From contig JAEVEY010000125.1 of NCBI GenBank assembly GCA_016842045.1, positions 1-39,809 on the forward strand: DNA of 39,809 bases, written 5' to 3'. Each line of letters starts with the position of its first letter. Positions within the stretch are counted from its first letter, which is position 1. Origin of the DNA: Candidatus Thermoflexus sinensis (GTDB taxonomy: Bacteria > Chloroflexota > Anaerolineae > Thermoflexales > Thermoflexaceae). The notes under the pieces are model-generated. The model saw only the letters and a list, made by a program, of their open reading frames with translations. It was not told the DNA's origin and did no database searches. Shown here piece by piece: positions 7,925 to 17,593 of the stretch. Made by a program: the position numbers and the translations under genes.

Positions 7925-9745
7925 GTGCTTTCTCTCTCAGCCGTCTGGTTGCTGCTGATCGTGATGCTCATGGCCGGCCTGCTGATCAGTGGGGCGCTAC
8001 GGCCGGATCTGGCTGCCCTGATCCTGGTCCTTGGGCTTTCCTTTAGCGGATTGCTCTCCCCGCAGGAGGCCTTCAGCGGGTTCAGCCGTTCCGCGGTCAT
8101 CGCCCTCATCGCCCTCTTTATTCTCACCGCCGGCCTGAACCGAACAGGGGTCTCCCGGATCCTGGGCGAACGGCTGAGCCGATGGGCCGGGGATTCCCCG
8201 ATGCGCCTCGTAGCCGGGATGACGTTGCTGACTGTCCTGCTCTCGCTCACCATGAACTCCGTGACCGCCGCCGCGGTGGTGATGCCCCTGGCCATGCAGG
8301 CCGCTCGACGGATCGGCATGGCTCCCTCCCGGATCCTGATCCCCATCGCATATGGTGCGCTGCTGGGAGGGATGCCCACCCTCTTTACCACGGCCAACCT
8401 CCTGCTGAGCGGGCTCCTGCGGGAAAGCCAGGGACGCTCCCTGACGATGCTGGACTTCTTCGTGGTGGGCCTGTTCCCGGCGGCCCTCGGTTTGCTGTGG
8501 GTGATCCTGGTCACCTGGCGGAATCTTCCGGAACGCTCCCCCGCCGGGCAACTGATGCGCCTCCACCGGTTGAACCGGGAACTGGCGGAGCTCTACGGCC
8601 TGAAGGATGGCCTGGTGGAGCTTCTGGTTGAGTCCTCCTCCCCTCTGTCCGGCGCTTCTTTGGGGGAAAGCGGCCTGGCCTCCCAATACCATCTCATGGT
8701 TGTGGGGATCCGGCGGCGGGGGCGATTGATCCTCTCCCCAGCCAGCTCCGAAACGTTGCAACCGGAGGATGTGCTCCTGGTGGCCGCCGGGCCTCCCGGG
8801 GAAGCGAACCTGGAGGAGGCGGTGCGGGCCCTGAGGCTTCGTAAACTCCCCCGCCCGGTGGCACCGGAGGTCCTGGAGGCCGGGGAGGCAGGGCTGATCG
8901 AAATCCTCCTCTCCCCCCACACCACCCTGATCGGCAAGACCCTGCGGGAGCTCCGGTTTCGGGAACGATACGGCCTGCAGGTCCTGGCCATCTGGCGGGA
9001 AGGGCGACCTATCCGGGCGGGGCTGGCCGATGAGCGCCTGCGCTTCGGGGATGCCCTCCTGGCCTACGGCCCCTGGGAACGCATCCGCATCCTCCAGGAC
9101 GATCCGGAGTTCATCGTCCTGCAGACCAATGGGGAGCCCTTGCGGACCTCCCGTCGGATCCCAGCGATCGGGATCATGCTGGGGGTGATCCTGGCCTCCA
9201 TCCTGACGACCCGTTCGGTCGCCGAGGTCACCATGGCCGGGGCGGTGCTGATGATCCTGGTCGGGTGCCTGACGATGGAGGAAGCCTATCGGGCGATCGA
9301 ATGGCCGACCGTGTTCATGGTCGCGGGGCTGCTGCCGCTCTCCATCGCGGTCTCCCGCACCGGGGCGGCGGAGGGGCTGGGGGAACTGGTGCTTCGGTGG
9401 ATCGGTGGAACCTCGCCCTGGATCGGGGTGCTGGTGTTCACCGGGGTGGCGGCGGCTTTGACGCAGGTGCTCTCCGCTTCCGTCACCGCCGTGGTCTGGG
9501 GGCCCATCGCGCTGCGGGCGGCGCCTGTCTTAGGGATCCCACCCCACTGGATGGGGCTGGCGGTGGCGCTGGCCACCTCCGCCGCCTTCCTCACGCCCAT
9601 GGCTCATCCGGCCAACGCCCTGGTAATGGGGGCCGGCGGCTATCGGCCGAAGGATTTTCTGAAAGCCGGGCTGCCTTTGTGGATCCTCAGCATAGGAGCG
9701 ATCACGGCGTCGACGGTGGTGTTCGGGCCGTGGCTTCCGCATTAA
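7925..9745 (+). CDS. SLC13/DASS-type permease with two internal TrkA-C domains
   Basis: A 606-residue membrane protein. Hydrophobic segments fill residues 1-200 and 405-606. Between them lie two TrkA-C (RCK_C) domains, about 229-302 and 318-395, each ending in a GDxLL or EDVLL strand. The arrangement of membrane half, paired TrkA-C domains, membrane half is typical of the SLC13/CitT-like group in bacteria that carries dicarboxylates, sulfate or other anions. The substrate cannot be told from sequence. NSVTAAAVVMPLA resembles the conserved ion-binding hairpin of the family. It starts at GTG with GGGAGG 5 nt upstream and is transcribed divergently from trpE. Its 3' end overlaps the convergent FmdE-family gene by 44 bp. 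Confidence 0.88.
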   Translation: MLSLSAVWLLLIVMLMAGLLISGALRPDLAALILVLGLSFSGLLSPQEAFSGFSRSAVIALIALFILTAGLNRTGVSRILGERLSRWAGDSPMRLVAGMTLLTVLLSLTMNSVTAAAVVMPLAMQAARRIGMAPSRILIPIAYGALLGGMPTLFTTANLLLSGLLRESQGRSLTMLDFFVVGLFPAALGLLWVILVTWRNLPERSPAGQLMRLHRLNRELAELYGLKDGLVELLVESSSPLSGASLGESGLASQYHLMVVGIRRRGRLILSPASSETLQPEDVLLVAAGPPGEANLEEAVRALRLRKLPRPVAPEVLEAGEAGLIEILLSPHTTLIGKTLRELRFRERYGLQVLAIWREGRPIRAGLADERLRFGDALLAYGPWERIRILQDDPEFIVLQTNGEPLRTSRRIPAIGIMLGVILASILTTRSVAEVTMAGAVLMILVGCLTMEEAYRAIEWPTVFMVAGLLPLSIAVSRTGAAEGLGELVLRWIGGTSPWIGVLVFTGVAAALTQVLSASVTAVVWGPIALRAAPVLGIPPHWMGLAVALATSAAFLTPMAHPANALVMGAGGYRPKDFLKAGLPLWILSIGAITASTVVFGPWLPH

Positions 9746-10337
9746 CGGCAGGGACGCCCAGAGGGGTGTAATAGGGCTCCCCCGCGCACGCCCGGCATAA
9801 CACCAGGCCATCCCGGACCACCTCCCGCCCGTCGTTAATCCCCTCGCCGCAGCGCGCGCAGAAGACCCGCCGCAACGGATGGCCGGGCAGATCTTCCGGG
9901 GGGATCGTCACCTGGACCCACTGGGCCCGGAACAGGTCCTCATCGGCCATGATCCGATATGCGTGACGCTGGGCGGCGGCTTTGCTCAGACCAGGAGGAG
10001 CCAGGTGGAGGGCTGTCTCCCGCGCGTCATCCCGGGCCACAATCCGCACCGCCCGGCCGGTCCGGGTATCCACAAAGGTGGCTGCCGCTTTCCCGTAATC
10101 GATATGCTTGAGGGTTCGCCGTCCCAGCCGGCATCCGGTCACGGTGGCGATGGCATCCGTGAGGCATCGATCGATCTCCACGTAGACGATCAGCCGACGC
10201 CGATCCCCGGGATCCTCCGGGTTCAACCCCAGCAGCCGGCATCCCAGCAGCGCCATGCGAACGCCCAGGATTTGACCGGGGCAGAGATGTCCATGGAAAG
10301 CTGCGGCTTCCTCCAACCACTCTTCCAGGGTACGCAT
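9702..10337 (-). CDS. FmdE-family protein with C-terminal zinc ribbon
   Basis: The 211 residues show the FmdE/FwdE N-terminal hallmark FHGHLCPGQILGVRMA, in which the His and Cys are likely metal ligands, and the middle strand LRAHLAP-type region of the fold (here LHLAPPGLSKAA). At the C-terminus CxxC pairs (CARCG and CRACA) form a zinc ribbon. The family is named after a subunit of formylmethanofuran dehydrogenase, but stand-alone bacterial members are common and their function is unsettled. A link to molybdenum or tungsten enzymes is often proposed. The ATG has GGAG 6 nt upstream, 77 bp after tatA, so co-transcription is likely. The tail overlaps the convergent permease gene. Confidence 0.85.
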   Translation of the reverse strand: MRTLEEWLEEAAAFHGHLCPGQILGVRMALLGCRLLGLNPEDPGDRRRLIVYVEIDRCLTDAIATVTGCRLGRRTLKHIDYGKAAATFVDTRTGRAVRIVARDDARETALHLAPPGLSKAAAQRHAYRIMADEDLFRAQWVQVTIPPEDLPGHPLRRVFCARCGEGINDGREVVRDGLVLCRACAGEPYYTPLGVPAVNAEATARTPPSTP

Positions 10338-10414
10338 CTCAGGCTCCGGGGAAGATGAAAGGCCGTGTCTTCCTATGAACGGATGATGCGAAGCGCCCGC
10401 GAGAGCCCCACCCT

Positions 10415-10594
10415 TCAGGAGGGCTTGTCCGACTTCGTCCCTGGCTTCTCCTCCTCTGAGGTCAGGCCCCGGCGGAACTCCCGAATGCTCTGCCCGAGCT
10501 CCCGGGCCAGATTGCTCAGGCGACCGGGCCCGAAGAGCAAAAGGGCGATCAGCAGGATGATGATCAGCTCAGTCGGTCCGAGGCGGAAGGGCAT
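10415..10594 (-). CDS. tatA: Sec-independent translocase protein TatA/TatE type
   Basis: A 59-residue protein with one N-terminal transmembrane helix (GPTELIIILLIALLLFGPGRL), the FGPGRL hinge and an amphipathic helix LARELGQSIREFRRG, then a charged tail. This is the TatA/E pattern for folded-protein export. The ATG at 10594 is chosen because it has GGAGG 6 nt upstream. An in-frame ATG 12 bp earlier lies within that ribosome site. No tatC is in the window. Confidence 0.92.
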   Translation of the reverse strand: MPFRLGPTELIIILLIALLLFGPGRLSNLARELGQSIREFRRGLTSEEEKPGTKSDKPS

Positions 10595-10748
10595 TGCAGC
10601 CTCCATTCTGTGTTTGGAGATAGAAAACTACGCCATCCGACCCCCACCACTTCGTGAAGGGAATCACAGATGTTGCGTTCCCATGATACTCTCTTTTCAG
10701 GGAAAGCAACAAATGAACACAGGCCGGAAGGGGATCCGAAATCCGCGT

Positions 10749-11723
10749 TCAATCCGGATACCCGTCCGGGTGGGCCTGCATCCAGCGCCACGCGCTGCGC
10801 ACGATGTCCTGCAACGTGTATTGGGGAGTCCAGCCCAGATCCCGTCGGATGGCTTCCGGAGAAGCGACCAGCATCACCGGGTCCCCTGGCCGCCGGGGCG
10901 CCTCGACCGTCGGGATCGGATGTCCGGTCACCTCCCGGCACACCTCCAGGACCTCCCGCACCGTATATCCCACCCCCGTCCCGACGTTATAAATCATCGT
11001 CGGCCGGTCTGAAAGGGCCTCCAGCGCCAGAAGGTGCGCCCGGGCCAGATCCGCGACGTGAATGTAATCCCGTATGCACGTCCCATCACGGGTGGGGTAA
11101 TCCGTCCCGTAGATCTCCACATATGGTCGACGGCCCAGCGCTACCGCCAGGATGTTCGGGATGAGATGGCTCTCCGGCCGGTGATCCTCCCCGCGGGTTG
11201 CCGTTGCCCCACCGGCGTTGAAATAACGCAGGGCGGCGTAGCGCAGGCCGCGGGTGCGATGCAGCCACATCAGGATCCGCTCGACGGTCGCCTTGGTCTC
11301 CCCATAAACGTTCACCGGCCCGATGGGGGAGGATTCCGTGAGCGGCTCAGGGGCAGGGGCGTAGACCGCGGCTGTGGAAGAGAACACCACCCGATCCACC
11401 CCCGCGGCCAGCAGCGCTTCCAGAAAAGTGATGGTATGGGCAACGTTGTTCCGAAAATACTTGAAGGGATCCTGCATGGACTCTCCGGCCTCGATGAAGG
11501 CGGCGAAGTGCATGGCCGCCTGACATGGCCATCGGCGCAGGGTTTCCACCACCCGTTCCCCATCCCCGATATCTCCCTGCACCAGGATGGCGCCTTCGGG
11601 GACCGCAGCGCGGAACCCATGGGACAGATTGTCATAGACCACGACTTCGTAGCCGGCGTCCAGCAGGAATTCCGCCACGATGCTACCGATGTAACCGGCT
11701 CCGCCGGCGACCAGGATGCGCAT
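10749..11723 (-). CDS. galE: UDP-glucose 4-epimerase
   Basis: An extended short-chain dehydrogenase of 324 residues. It has the NAD-binding VAGGAGYIGS at the N-terminus, SSTAAVY with the catalytic Ser near residue 117, the YGETK catalytic Tyr-Lys pair, LRYFNAGGA and the C-terminal RDYIHVADLA and VGTGVGYTVREV motifs of GalE. It interconverts UDP-glucose and UDP-galactose for cell-surface glycans. It lies 250 bp after the GT2 gene and may supply sugar donors to it, but the gap suggests its own promoter. A GGAGGG site lies 11 nt before the ATG. Confidence 0.93.
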   Translation of the reverse strand: MRILVAGGAGYIGSIVAEFLLDAGYEVVVYDNLSHGFRAAVPEGAILVQGDIGDGERVVETLRRWPCQAAMHFAAFIEAGESMQDPFKYFRNNVAHTITFLEALLAAGVDRVVFSSTAAVYAPAPEPLTESSPIGPVNVYGETKATVERILMWLHRTRGLRYAALRYFNAGGATATRGEDHRPESHLIPNILAVALGRRPYVEIYGTDYPTRDGTCIRDYIHVADLARAHLLALEALSDRPTMIYNVGTGVGYTVREVLEVCREVTGHPIPTVEAPRRPGDPVMLVASPEAIRRDLGWTPQYTLQDIVRSAWRWMQAHPDGYPD

Positions 11724-11973
11724 AGTGCTGTTCGACCCTCCGGATTCGTTTCGACTGTGGAAGTTGGGAGACGGGGCGACGAAGCTACCCGTCCCATCCT
11801 CCTAATCTTACCTCAAGCCCTCCGGATCGAAGGGGACCATGCCGGGGGAGTCCGTGAGACGCCGATTCACTTTTCGCGCTTCATCATCTTTTGCAATCCT
11901 GGCGGTGCCCGCCCAGGTTCAGCGTTTGCGGAAGGTTGAATTTCAATGCCCCATTTGAATTTTCGGACACTCT

Positions 11974-13458
11974 CTAAGGGGAGAAGGGGCCACGGCGATC
12001 GGCCTCATCGATTGGGATCCGGGAAGTGGAGGAAGATACGGTTGAGAGAACCGAGGGGGAGGGACGAGCCGGGACCAGACTGTGCCATGCCACAATCCCG
12101 TAACTGAGGGCATAACAGAGCAGGAAAGGCACCGCCCCATCGATATTGTGGTGCCATGCCTGCCAGGCCAGGAAAAGGGCGTAAAGCGCAAAGGCCCCTT
12201 CGATCCACCCCATGGGATCCGGTTCCAGTTCCCCATTCACCGCCCGTTCCCCCTTGGGCGTGCGCACGAACTCCGAGCGATAACCCAGGAGGGCTTCCAG
12301 AATGGCCCGGGTGTTGTTCAGGGTTAATCCGGTCCCCACCAGGAACAGCACAGGGATCGCCCCCAGACGCCGGGGCCAGTCCGGGTAAAGGGCCTGCTGG
12401 CTCAGGCCATACATCAACGGGATCGCCAGCAGCCCCAGGCCCAGGATCACCGTCCATTTCGGTCGTTCCGCCGGATGCTGCAACAGGGGACCCCAGAGGA
12501 GAAGCAACAGCACGCCCAGCAGGTTCGTGAAATATCCTCCCAGATGGAACGTGGCCATCAGGCGTTTCCACCAGGGCCAGCGGCTGCGCCAGATCCGCCC
12601 CACCAGCTTACAGAAGGTCTCCGTGGTCCCCTTCGCCCAGCGGAATTGCTGGCGCTTGAAGGCCGGAAGCGCGGGGGGGACTTCCCCGGGGACGGCCACG
12701 TCGGGGACGAACACCACCCGCCACCCGGCGAGCTGCGCCCGGTAACTGAGATCCAGATCCTCGGTTAATGTGTCGCTCTCCCAGCCTCCGGCCGCCTCAA
12801 TCGCTTCTCGACGCCACACCCCGGCGGATCCGTTGAAGTTAACAGGCAGGCCTGCCGCGGAGCGGGCTGCCTGATCCACAACGAAGTGTGCATCCAGCAT
12901 CAGGGCCTGGGCCCGGGTGATCCAGGAGACGTCGGCATTCAGGTGGCTCCAGCGGGCCTGGGCGGCCCCAACCGTGGGATCGGCCAGCAGCACCGGAATC
13001 ATCCGCTTCAGGAAATCCGGCGGGGGGATGAAATCCGCGTCGAAGATCGCGATGAACTCCCCTCGCGCCCGCTGCAACCCATAGGCCAGCGCGCCGGCCT
13101 TGTAGCCGTTCCGGTTTGGCCGTCGCAGCAACTCGATGGGATACCCCAGGCTCTGATAGTAAGCCACCTGTCGCTGGACCAGCTGGGCGGTTTCATCCGT
13201 AGAATCATCCAGGACCTGGATCTCCAGACGATCCCGCGGGTAGTCCAGGGCGATGACGGCCTCCAGCAGACGTTCCACCACGCACCCCTCGTTATAAATC
13301 GGCAGCTGAACGGTCACGGAAGGCCAGGTTCTGGGCTCCACCCGCGGGATCGTCCGGCGTCGCCCCCACAGGCTCAGCCCGGTCAACACCAGCACATACA
13401 GCGCGTAGAGGAACAACAGGATGCTGATCCCCAGGCTGGCCATGGCCAGGATATTCAT
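11974..13458 (-). CDS. Processive family 2 glycosyltransferase (cellulose-synthase-like)
   Basis: A 494-residue integral membrane enzyme. One N-terminal helix (7-30) is followed by a cytosolic GT-A domain with DDSTD (84-88), the metal-binding DAD (140-142), TEDLD (232-236) and QQFRW (270-274), the D,D,D,QxxRW signature of processive beta-glycosyltransferases. Several C-terminal helices (about 300-455) would form the export channel. The closest pattern is the glucomannan/cellulose-synthase-like group rather than single-sugar transferases. It starts within the last codons of the cyclase gene (4 bp overlap), so the two are coupled. The polymer made is unknown. No PilZ or c-di-GMP domain is present. 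Confidence 0.9.
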   Translation of the reverse strand: MNILAMASLGISILLFLYALYVLVLTGLSLWGRRRTIPRVEPRTWPSVTVQLPIYNEGCVVERLLEAVIALDYPRDRLEIQVLDDSTDETAQLVQRQVAYYQSLGYPIELLRRPNRNGYKAGALAYGLQRARGEFIAIFDADFIPPPDFLKRMIPVLLADPTVGAAQARWSHLNADVSWITRAQALMLDAHFVVDQAARSAAGLPVNFNGSAGVWRREAIEAAGGWESDTLTEDLDLSYRAQLAGWRVVFVPDVAVPGEVPPALPAFKRQQFRWAKGTTETFCKLVGRIWRSRWPWWKRLMATFHLGGYFTNLLGVLLLLLWGPLLQHPAERPKWTVILGLGLLAIPLMYGLSQQALYPDWPRRLGAIPVLFLVGTGLTLNNTRAILEALLGYRSEFVRTPKGERAVNGELEPDPMGWIEGAFALYALFLAWQAWHHNIDGAVPFLLCYALSYGIVAWHSLVPARPSPSVLSTVSSSTSRIPIDEADRRGPFSP

Positions 13459-14306
13459 CGCTGTTCCTCCCGGAACCCCAGGAATCGATAAACCGGCACC
13501 ACCTGAACCCCTCCCCGGACCGGGAAGACGGGCAACGCGCGCGCTTCAATGCGATCCCGCAATCGTTCGAACACCGCGCGGCTGATCATGATCTGTCCAG
13601 GCGGCGCAGCCTCCTGCAACCGACGGGCATAATTCACCACGCTGCCAACTACCGTATACGTCCAGTAATCCGGCGTCCCGATCGGGCCGATGATGGCCTC
13701 GCCGACGTGAACGCCGATCCGATAGCGCCGTCGCTGCTCCGGAGGAAGGGTGGCATGCAGACGGGCCAGTTCCTGCTGCATCCGCCATGCCGCCTGCAGG
13801 GCCCGATAGGTATGATCCGGGAGATCGAAGGGAGCGTTAAACCAGCCCAGCACCGCATCGCCCATGAACCGATCGACCACCCCACCTTCTCTTCGAATCG
13901 CCTCCCATGCCACCTGGAGATAGCGGTTCAGGAGGGGGATGAGATCGTCGAGAGGAGTCCGATCGCACAGGTCCGAGAAGCCCTGGAGATCCGCGAATAG
14001 CACGGTGACCTCCCGTCGGATCCCTCCCGCAAGCCAGGGATCCGGACGCCGGGTCAGATGGGCCCTCAGATGGGGATCCAGCAGATGATCCAGAATGGCC
14101 TGTTCGTGTTGGATCTGGGCTCGCAAATCATTTAGGAGCTCGCGGCTGGCTTCCAGAGCCGCCAGCAGCGAGTCCTGCTCATCCGGATTTGCAGCCTCCG
14201 ATCGTTCCCCGGAAACTTCCCGCCTGATCCGTTCGAGCTGCTCTCTGAGAAGATCCAGAAATCGGCTGATTTGTGAAGGGCGCTCCACAGGTTCCATGTG
14301 CTCCAT
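13455..14306 (-). CDS. Class III adenylate/guanylate cyclase with N-terminal coiled coil
   Basis: The 283 residues begin with a predicted coiled-coil region (10-85), followed by a class III cyclase domain (98-255). Metal-binding Asp residues are in FADLQGF (D106) and FMGDAVLG (D150). The transition-state Asn and Arg are in GSVVNYARRL (N225, R229). All catalytic residues are therefore present. No membrane helix or sensory domain is visible, so it is a cytosolic enzyme or one acting with a partner. The gene overlaps the GT2 gene by 4 bp, which suggests that the nucleotide signal and polymer synthesis are linked. The start could be the ATG here or one 9 bp downstream. Whether it makes cAMP or cGMP is not decided by sequence reading. 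Confidence 0.88.
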   Translation of the reverse strand: MEHMEPVERPSQISRFLDLLREQLERIRREVSGERSEAANPDEQDSLLAALEASRELLNDLRAQIQHEQAILDHLLDPHLRAHLTRRPDPWLAGGIRREVTVLFADLQGFSDLCDRTPLDDLIPLLNRYLQVAWEAIRREGGVVDRFMGDAVLGWFNAPFDLPDHTYRALQAAWRMQQELARLHATLPPEQRRRYRIGVHVGEAIIGPIGTPDYWTYTVVGSVVNYARRLQEAAPPGQIMISRAVFERLRDRIEARALPVFPVRGGVQVVPVYRFLGFREEQR

Positions 14307-14455
14307 CCCAATCCCATCGATGATTGGGATTTGAGGCGCCGGGCCGCAGGTCCTCGGCCCTGTGCCTGGAAGAGATCCTTTGCCCCCGCGGCCCTTTGGG
14401 CCGCAGGAAGGAAGATCATAACTTCCTGGACTCGGGGAGGCCGCCGGAGAGCCTC

Positions 14456-16811
14456 CTACGATTCACGGTCGATCCCCCCTCCCGAGCGATGGGCTCCGAA
14501 CGAGAACCCCAGGCGAGATCCATAGACCCGGCGGCGGATCCCTCCCAGATAGGGGGCCAGAGCTTGCCGGAGCCGCCATCGAAGCCCATAGATCAGGAGT
14601 CGAAGCAACCACCCCTGGGGCGGCGGGAGCGCCCGGGATCGACGCCCCCCAAACCGGACGGCGCTGTAGCGTTCCGCCACCCGCTCCAGCGCTTCGGCGA
14701 TCTCCGGAACCAGGCTTCCCAAATAGTAGGCACGCTCCATCGGCGTCCAGGAGGATGGGAAGCGGATCCCCAACAACCACGCCGCCCGGTTCATCCAGAG
14801 GTAATCGCGAGCAGCCGGGGAGAGCCAGCGCAATCGGCGACGATCCCGGATCCAGAAGGCCAGGCCCAGTAACCCCAGCGCTCCTATGAAGCCCGCGGTG
14901 ATCGGCCCCACCGGGAAGTGAGGGGTTTGAGGCAGCGGAAGAGCCTCCCCCGGCTGGATATCGAAATCCTCTGCCAGCAGGTTCCGACGGGTCGGCGTCG
15001 GCCGGGGCGTCCCGGGGGTCGCATCTGTCTGCCCAGGAGCTGGCGGTGTCGGCGTCGAGGTAAGCGGACGCTGCGGGCGCAGAATCGGAGGCTGGGCAGC
15101 CGTGGGCTCGAATTCCACCCAGCCGAAGCCTGGGAAGTAGATCTCCACCCAGGTATGGGCGTCCCGCTGGCGGACCCGATAGCGGCCGTCGGGCATCCAC
15201 TCCCCCTGCGCGTAGCCGCTGACCACGCGGGCGGGGATGCCCAGGGCCCGCCATCACCGCCATCGCCGACGCGTAGTAATCACAGTAGCCCTGGCGGATA
15301 TCAAAGAGCACATATACGACGCCGTCGCGGCCCGGCGGCGGTGCCGGGATGTTCTCGTTGTAGCGGATGTTGCGGCGCAGCCAGGCCTCCAGCGCCGCGG
15401 CCTTATCGTAAGGGTTGTCATAGCCCGCAGTGATCCGCTCCGCCAGGCGGCGGATACGGGGATCCAGGTTCGCGGGCAATTGCAGATACCGCTGCACCCA
15501 TTCCGGATAAACCGTCCCCGCCTGCCGCAGGCTCTCGATATCGGGAACCGGGACCAGGGAGATCACCTCGTAGGTCTGCTGGGCGCCGAAGGGCCGCGGG
15601 CTACGGATCATCATCAGATCGTGGGCCTGAGGAGTGAAACGCCCCTGAACGATGGAGGGCAGGCTCACGGCGATAGGGTGCTGGGCAGCGAAGATCAGGG
15701 TGTTGCCGGGGAGATAAACGGTGAACGTCTGGGTGACCACCGCCCGGCCCTCCCACAGGGGGCGTGCCGTCAACGCGGTCATCGGCGCGCGGCTCTGTTC
15801 GTCTTCTCCGGAGGAAAGCCAGCCGTTGGGGGTGTAAACATCGTAAACCACACCCCGCCAGTAGCGGGCGGGCCCCTGGGCCTTCACATCCATCACCGGC
15901 GTATCACTCAGCCGCCGCGGGCCGCCGAAGGGAAGGGTGCGGCCCAGCGGGCTGACATAGGCCGGGCGCTGGGAACGCAACGAGCTGAATAACCGGTTGA
16001 AGGTCTCCTGGCCCCGGCGTAACGGCCGGCTCACCTCGCTCCAGGCGCGGGAAACCGTCTCGCTGGGTCCGGCGGCCGGGAGCAGCCACGCCAGAGCCAG
16101 GGTCAGCCCGGCCACCACCAGCCCCGCCCGCAGGATGTCCACCCCCAGATCTGGAACGAACCATACCCGCTCCAGCCGCCAGCGGTAGCTCTGTTCCTCG
16201 TAGTGGACGGTGACCAGCCAGAGCAATGCGCCCAGGAGGTAGGTGATCAGGAAGAGCGTGAGGGGGCGAGGACCCAGATAGTAATAAGCGTTGATGAACG
16301 TGATCAGGCCGGCCGGCAGCAACGCCCGCCACGCTCGGATTGTGCGAAAGGAATACCAGGCGCTGGCGCTGGCTGCCAGCCAGACCAGGGCCCCCATCAG
16401 GACCACAAAGGGAAGGGGGTCGCTGCCGCGGCCGCCCCGCGCCGCTTCCATCACCCAGACGGTGAGGCGATAGCCCAGCCACTGAAGCTTCAGCGACCAG
16501 GTCGGCGCCTGGATGAGGCGGGCGCTGAGGTATCCCACCCAGACCGCTCCGTAGCCCAGATTCAGCACCAGCGCCATGGGCCCGGAGAAGCGGCGGATCG
16601 CCAGGAGCCACCCGATGAAGAGGCCGCCCAGGGCCACTGTCGGAAGGATCTCCAGGCCATCCGCCCACCCGGCCAGCGTCACGGTCCACGCAGCCGAGCC
16701 GTTGATCAGCAACAGCAGGAACAACATCCATAGCGTCCCCAGCACCCCGCGCGAGGCGGCCGGCGCTACCGGGAACGCCCTCGGGACTCCTACCTGGCTT
16801 TCTCCCACCAT
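14456..16811 (-). CDS. TgpA-like membrane transglutaminase, frameshifted as read
   Basis: Six to seven helices (25-245) are followed by a soluble part with a transglutaminase core. Catalytic Cys is in QGYCDYYASA (about residue 510) and His in DAHTWVEIYFPGFGW, with E rather than D in the FEPT motif. Then come a proline-rich linker, one more helix and a DUF4129-like tail. The frame breaks at about 15246-15250: frame one reads MAVMA then nonsense, frame two resumes at ALGIPARVVSGY. Restoring 2 nt would give the expected MARALGIPARVVSGY. The ATG at 16811 has AAGGAG 8 nt upstream and overlaps surE by 22 bp. An upstream in-frame extension to 17027 only reads surE out of frame. The break may be a real mutation or an assembly error. 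Confidence 0.85.
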
Positions 16812-17593
16812 TGGCTCAGCTCCTTTTCCGAGACCCGGGACGTGAGGTCCAGACTCAGCGGCGTGACCGAGACGACATGATCCACGACCAGCGCGTAGAT
16901 GTCTGAATCGGGCTCCAGATGCTCGAAGTCGATCTCCACCCGATATCCCAGTGGCCCGGGATCCGTGGGGCGACGGCGCATCGGCCGCACCGGGACGAAA
17001 TAACGCTGACGGGACTGACGGGTCCACCGCCAGGGCGTCTCCGGAGTTGCATCGGCCGGAACATCGATTTTGAGCACATCGACATCAAAGGGCAACCCCT
17101 GCCGGAGGACCGCCCCGGCGAACAAACATGTGAAGTAAGCGGCGGCGCGGAAATCGATCTCCTCAGAATACCCCAGGTGGTGCTCCACCGGCGTCTGCAG
17201 GGAGACCGCCAGGGCCGGGATGCCGAAGCTGGCCGCCTCCAGGGCAGCCCCTACGGTGCCCGAGATAGTCACCCCGGACCCCACGTTCTCCCCATAATTG
17301 ATGCCGGAGACCACCAGATCCGGGGGGCGCGGCAGGATCTCCAGGATCGCATGATCCACCACCTGGGCCGGCGTCCCCTCCACCGCATAGGCCCGGATCA
17401 CCGTCCCGTTCACCATCAGGGTCTCCGGATAAATCCGCCCTTCCGAGGTGGCGGGCATACAACGACCGGCCCCGGACCACTGATCCACAGGAGCCACCAC
17501 CACGACCTGCCCCAGCGTCCGCAGAGCGGCAGCCGCCGCCCGCAACCCGGGCGATCGGATCCCATCGTCGTTGGTCACCAGGATGAGCGGCAC
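16790..17593 (-). CDS. surE: 5'-nucleotidase SurE
   Basis: SurE is a metal-dependent survival phosphatase acting on nucleoside monophosphates. The 267 residues start LILVTNDDGIRSPGL with the metal-binding Asp pair (residues 8-9). They include VVAPVDQWSGAGRC in the Ser-binding region and VSGINYGENVGSGVTISGTVGAA with the metal-binding Asn. The length is typical. Its start overlaps the end of the ATP-grasp gene by 19 bp and its 3' end overlaps the transglutaminase gene by 22 bp, so all three are probably co-transcribed. Confidence 0.95.
   Translation of the reverse strand: MPLILVTNDDGIRSPGLRAAAAALRTLGQVVVVAPVDQWSGAGRCMPATSEGRIYPETLMVNGTVIRAYAVEGTPAQVVDHAILEILPRPPDLVVSGINYGENVGSGVTISGTVGAALEAASFGIPALAVSLQTPVEHHLGYSEEIDFRAAAYFTCLFAGAVLRQGLPFDVDVLKIDVPADATPETPWRWTRQSRQRYFVPVRPMRRRPTDPGPLGYRVEIDFEHLEPDSDIYALVVDHVVSVTPLSLDLTSRVSEKELSQWWEKAR

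Noticed and set aside
15226-16811. Programmed ribosomal frameshift in the transglutaminase gene
   Set aside because: No slippery heptamer or pseudoknot is obvious. An error or a real mutation at a short GC run is simpler, so this was not proposed as a feature.
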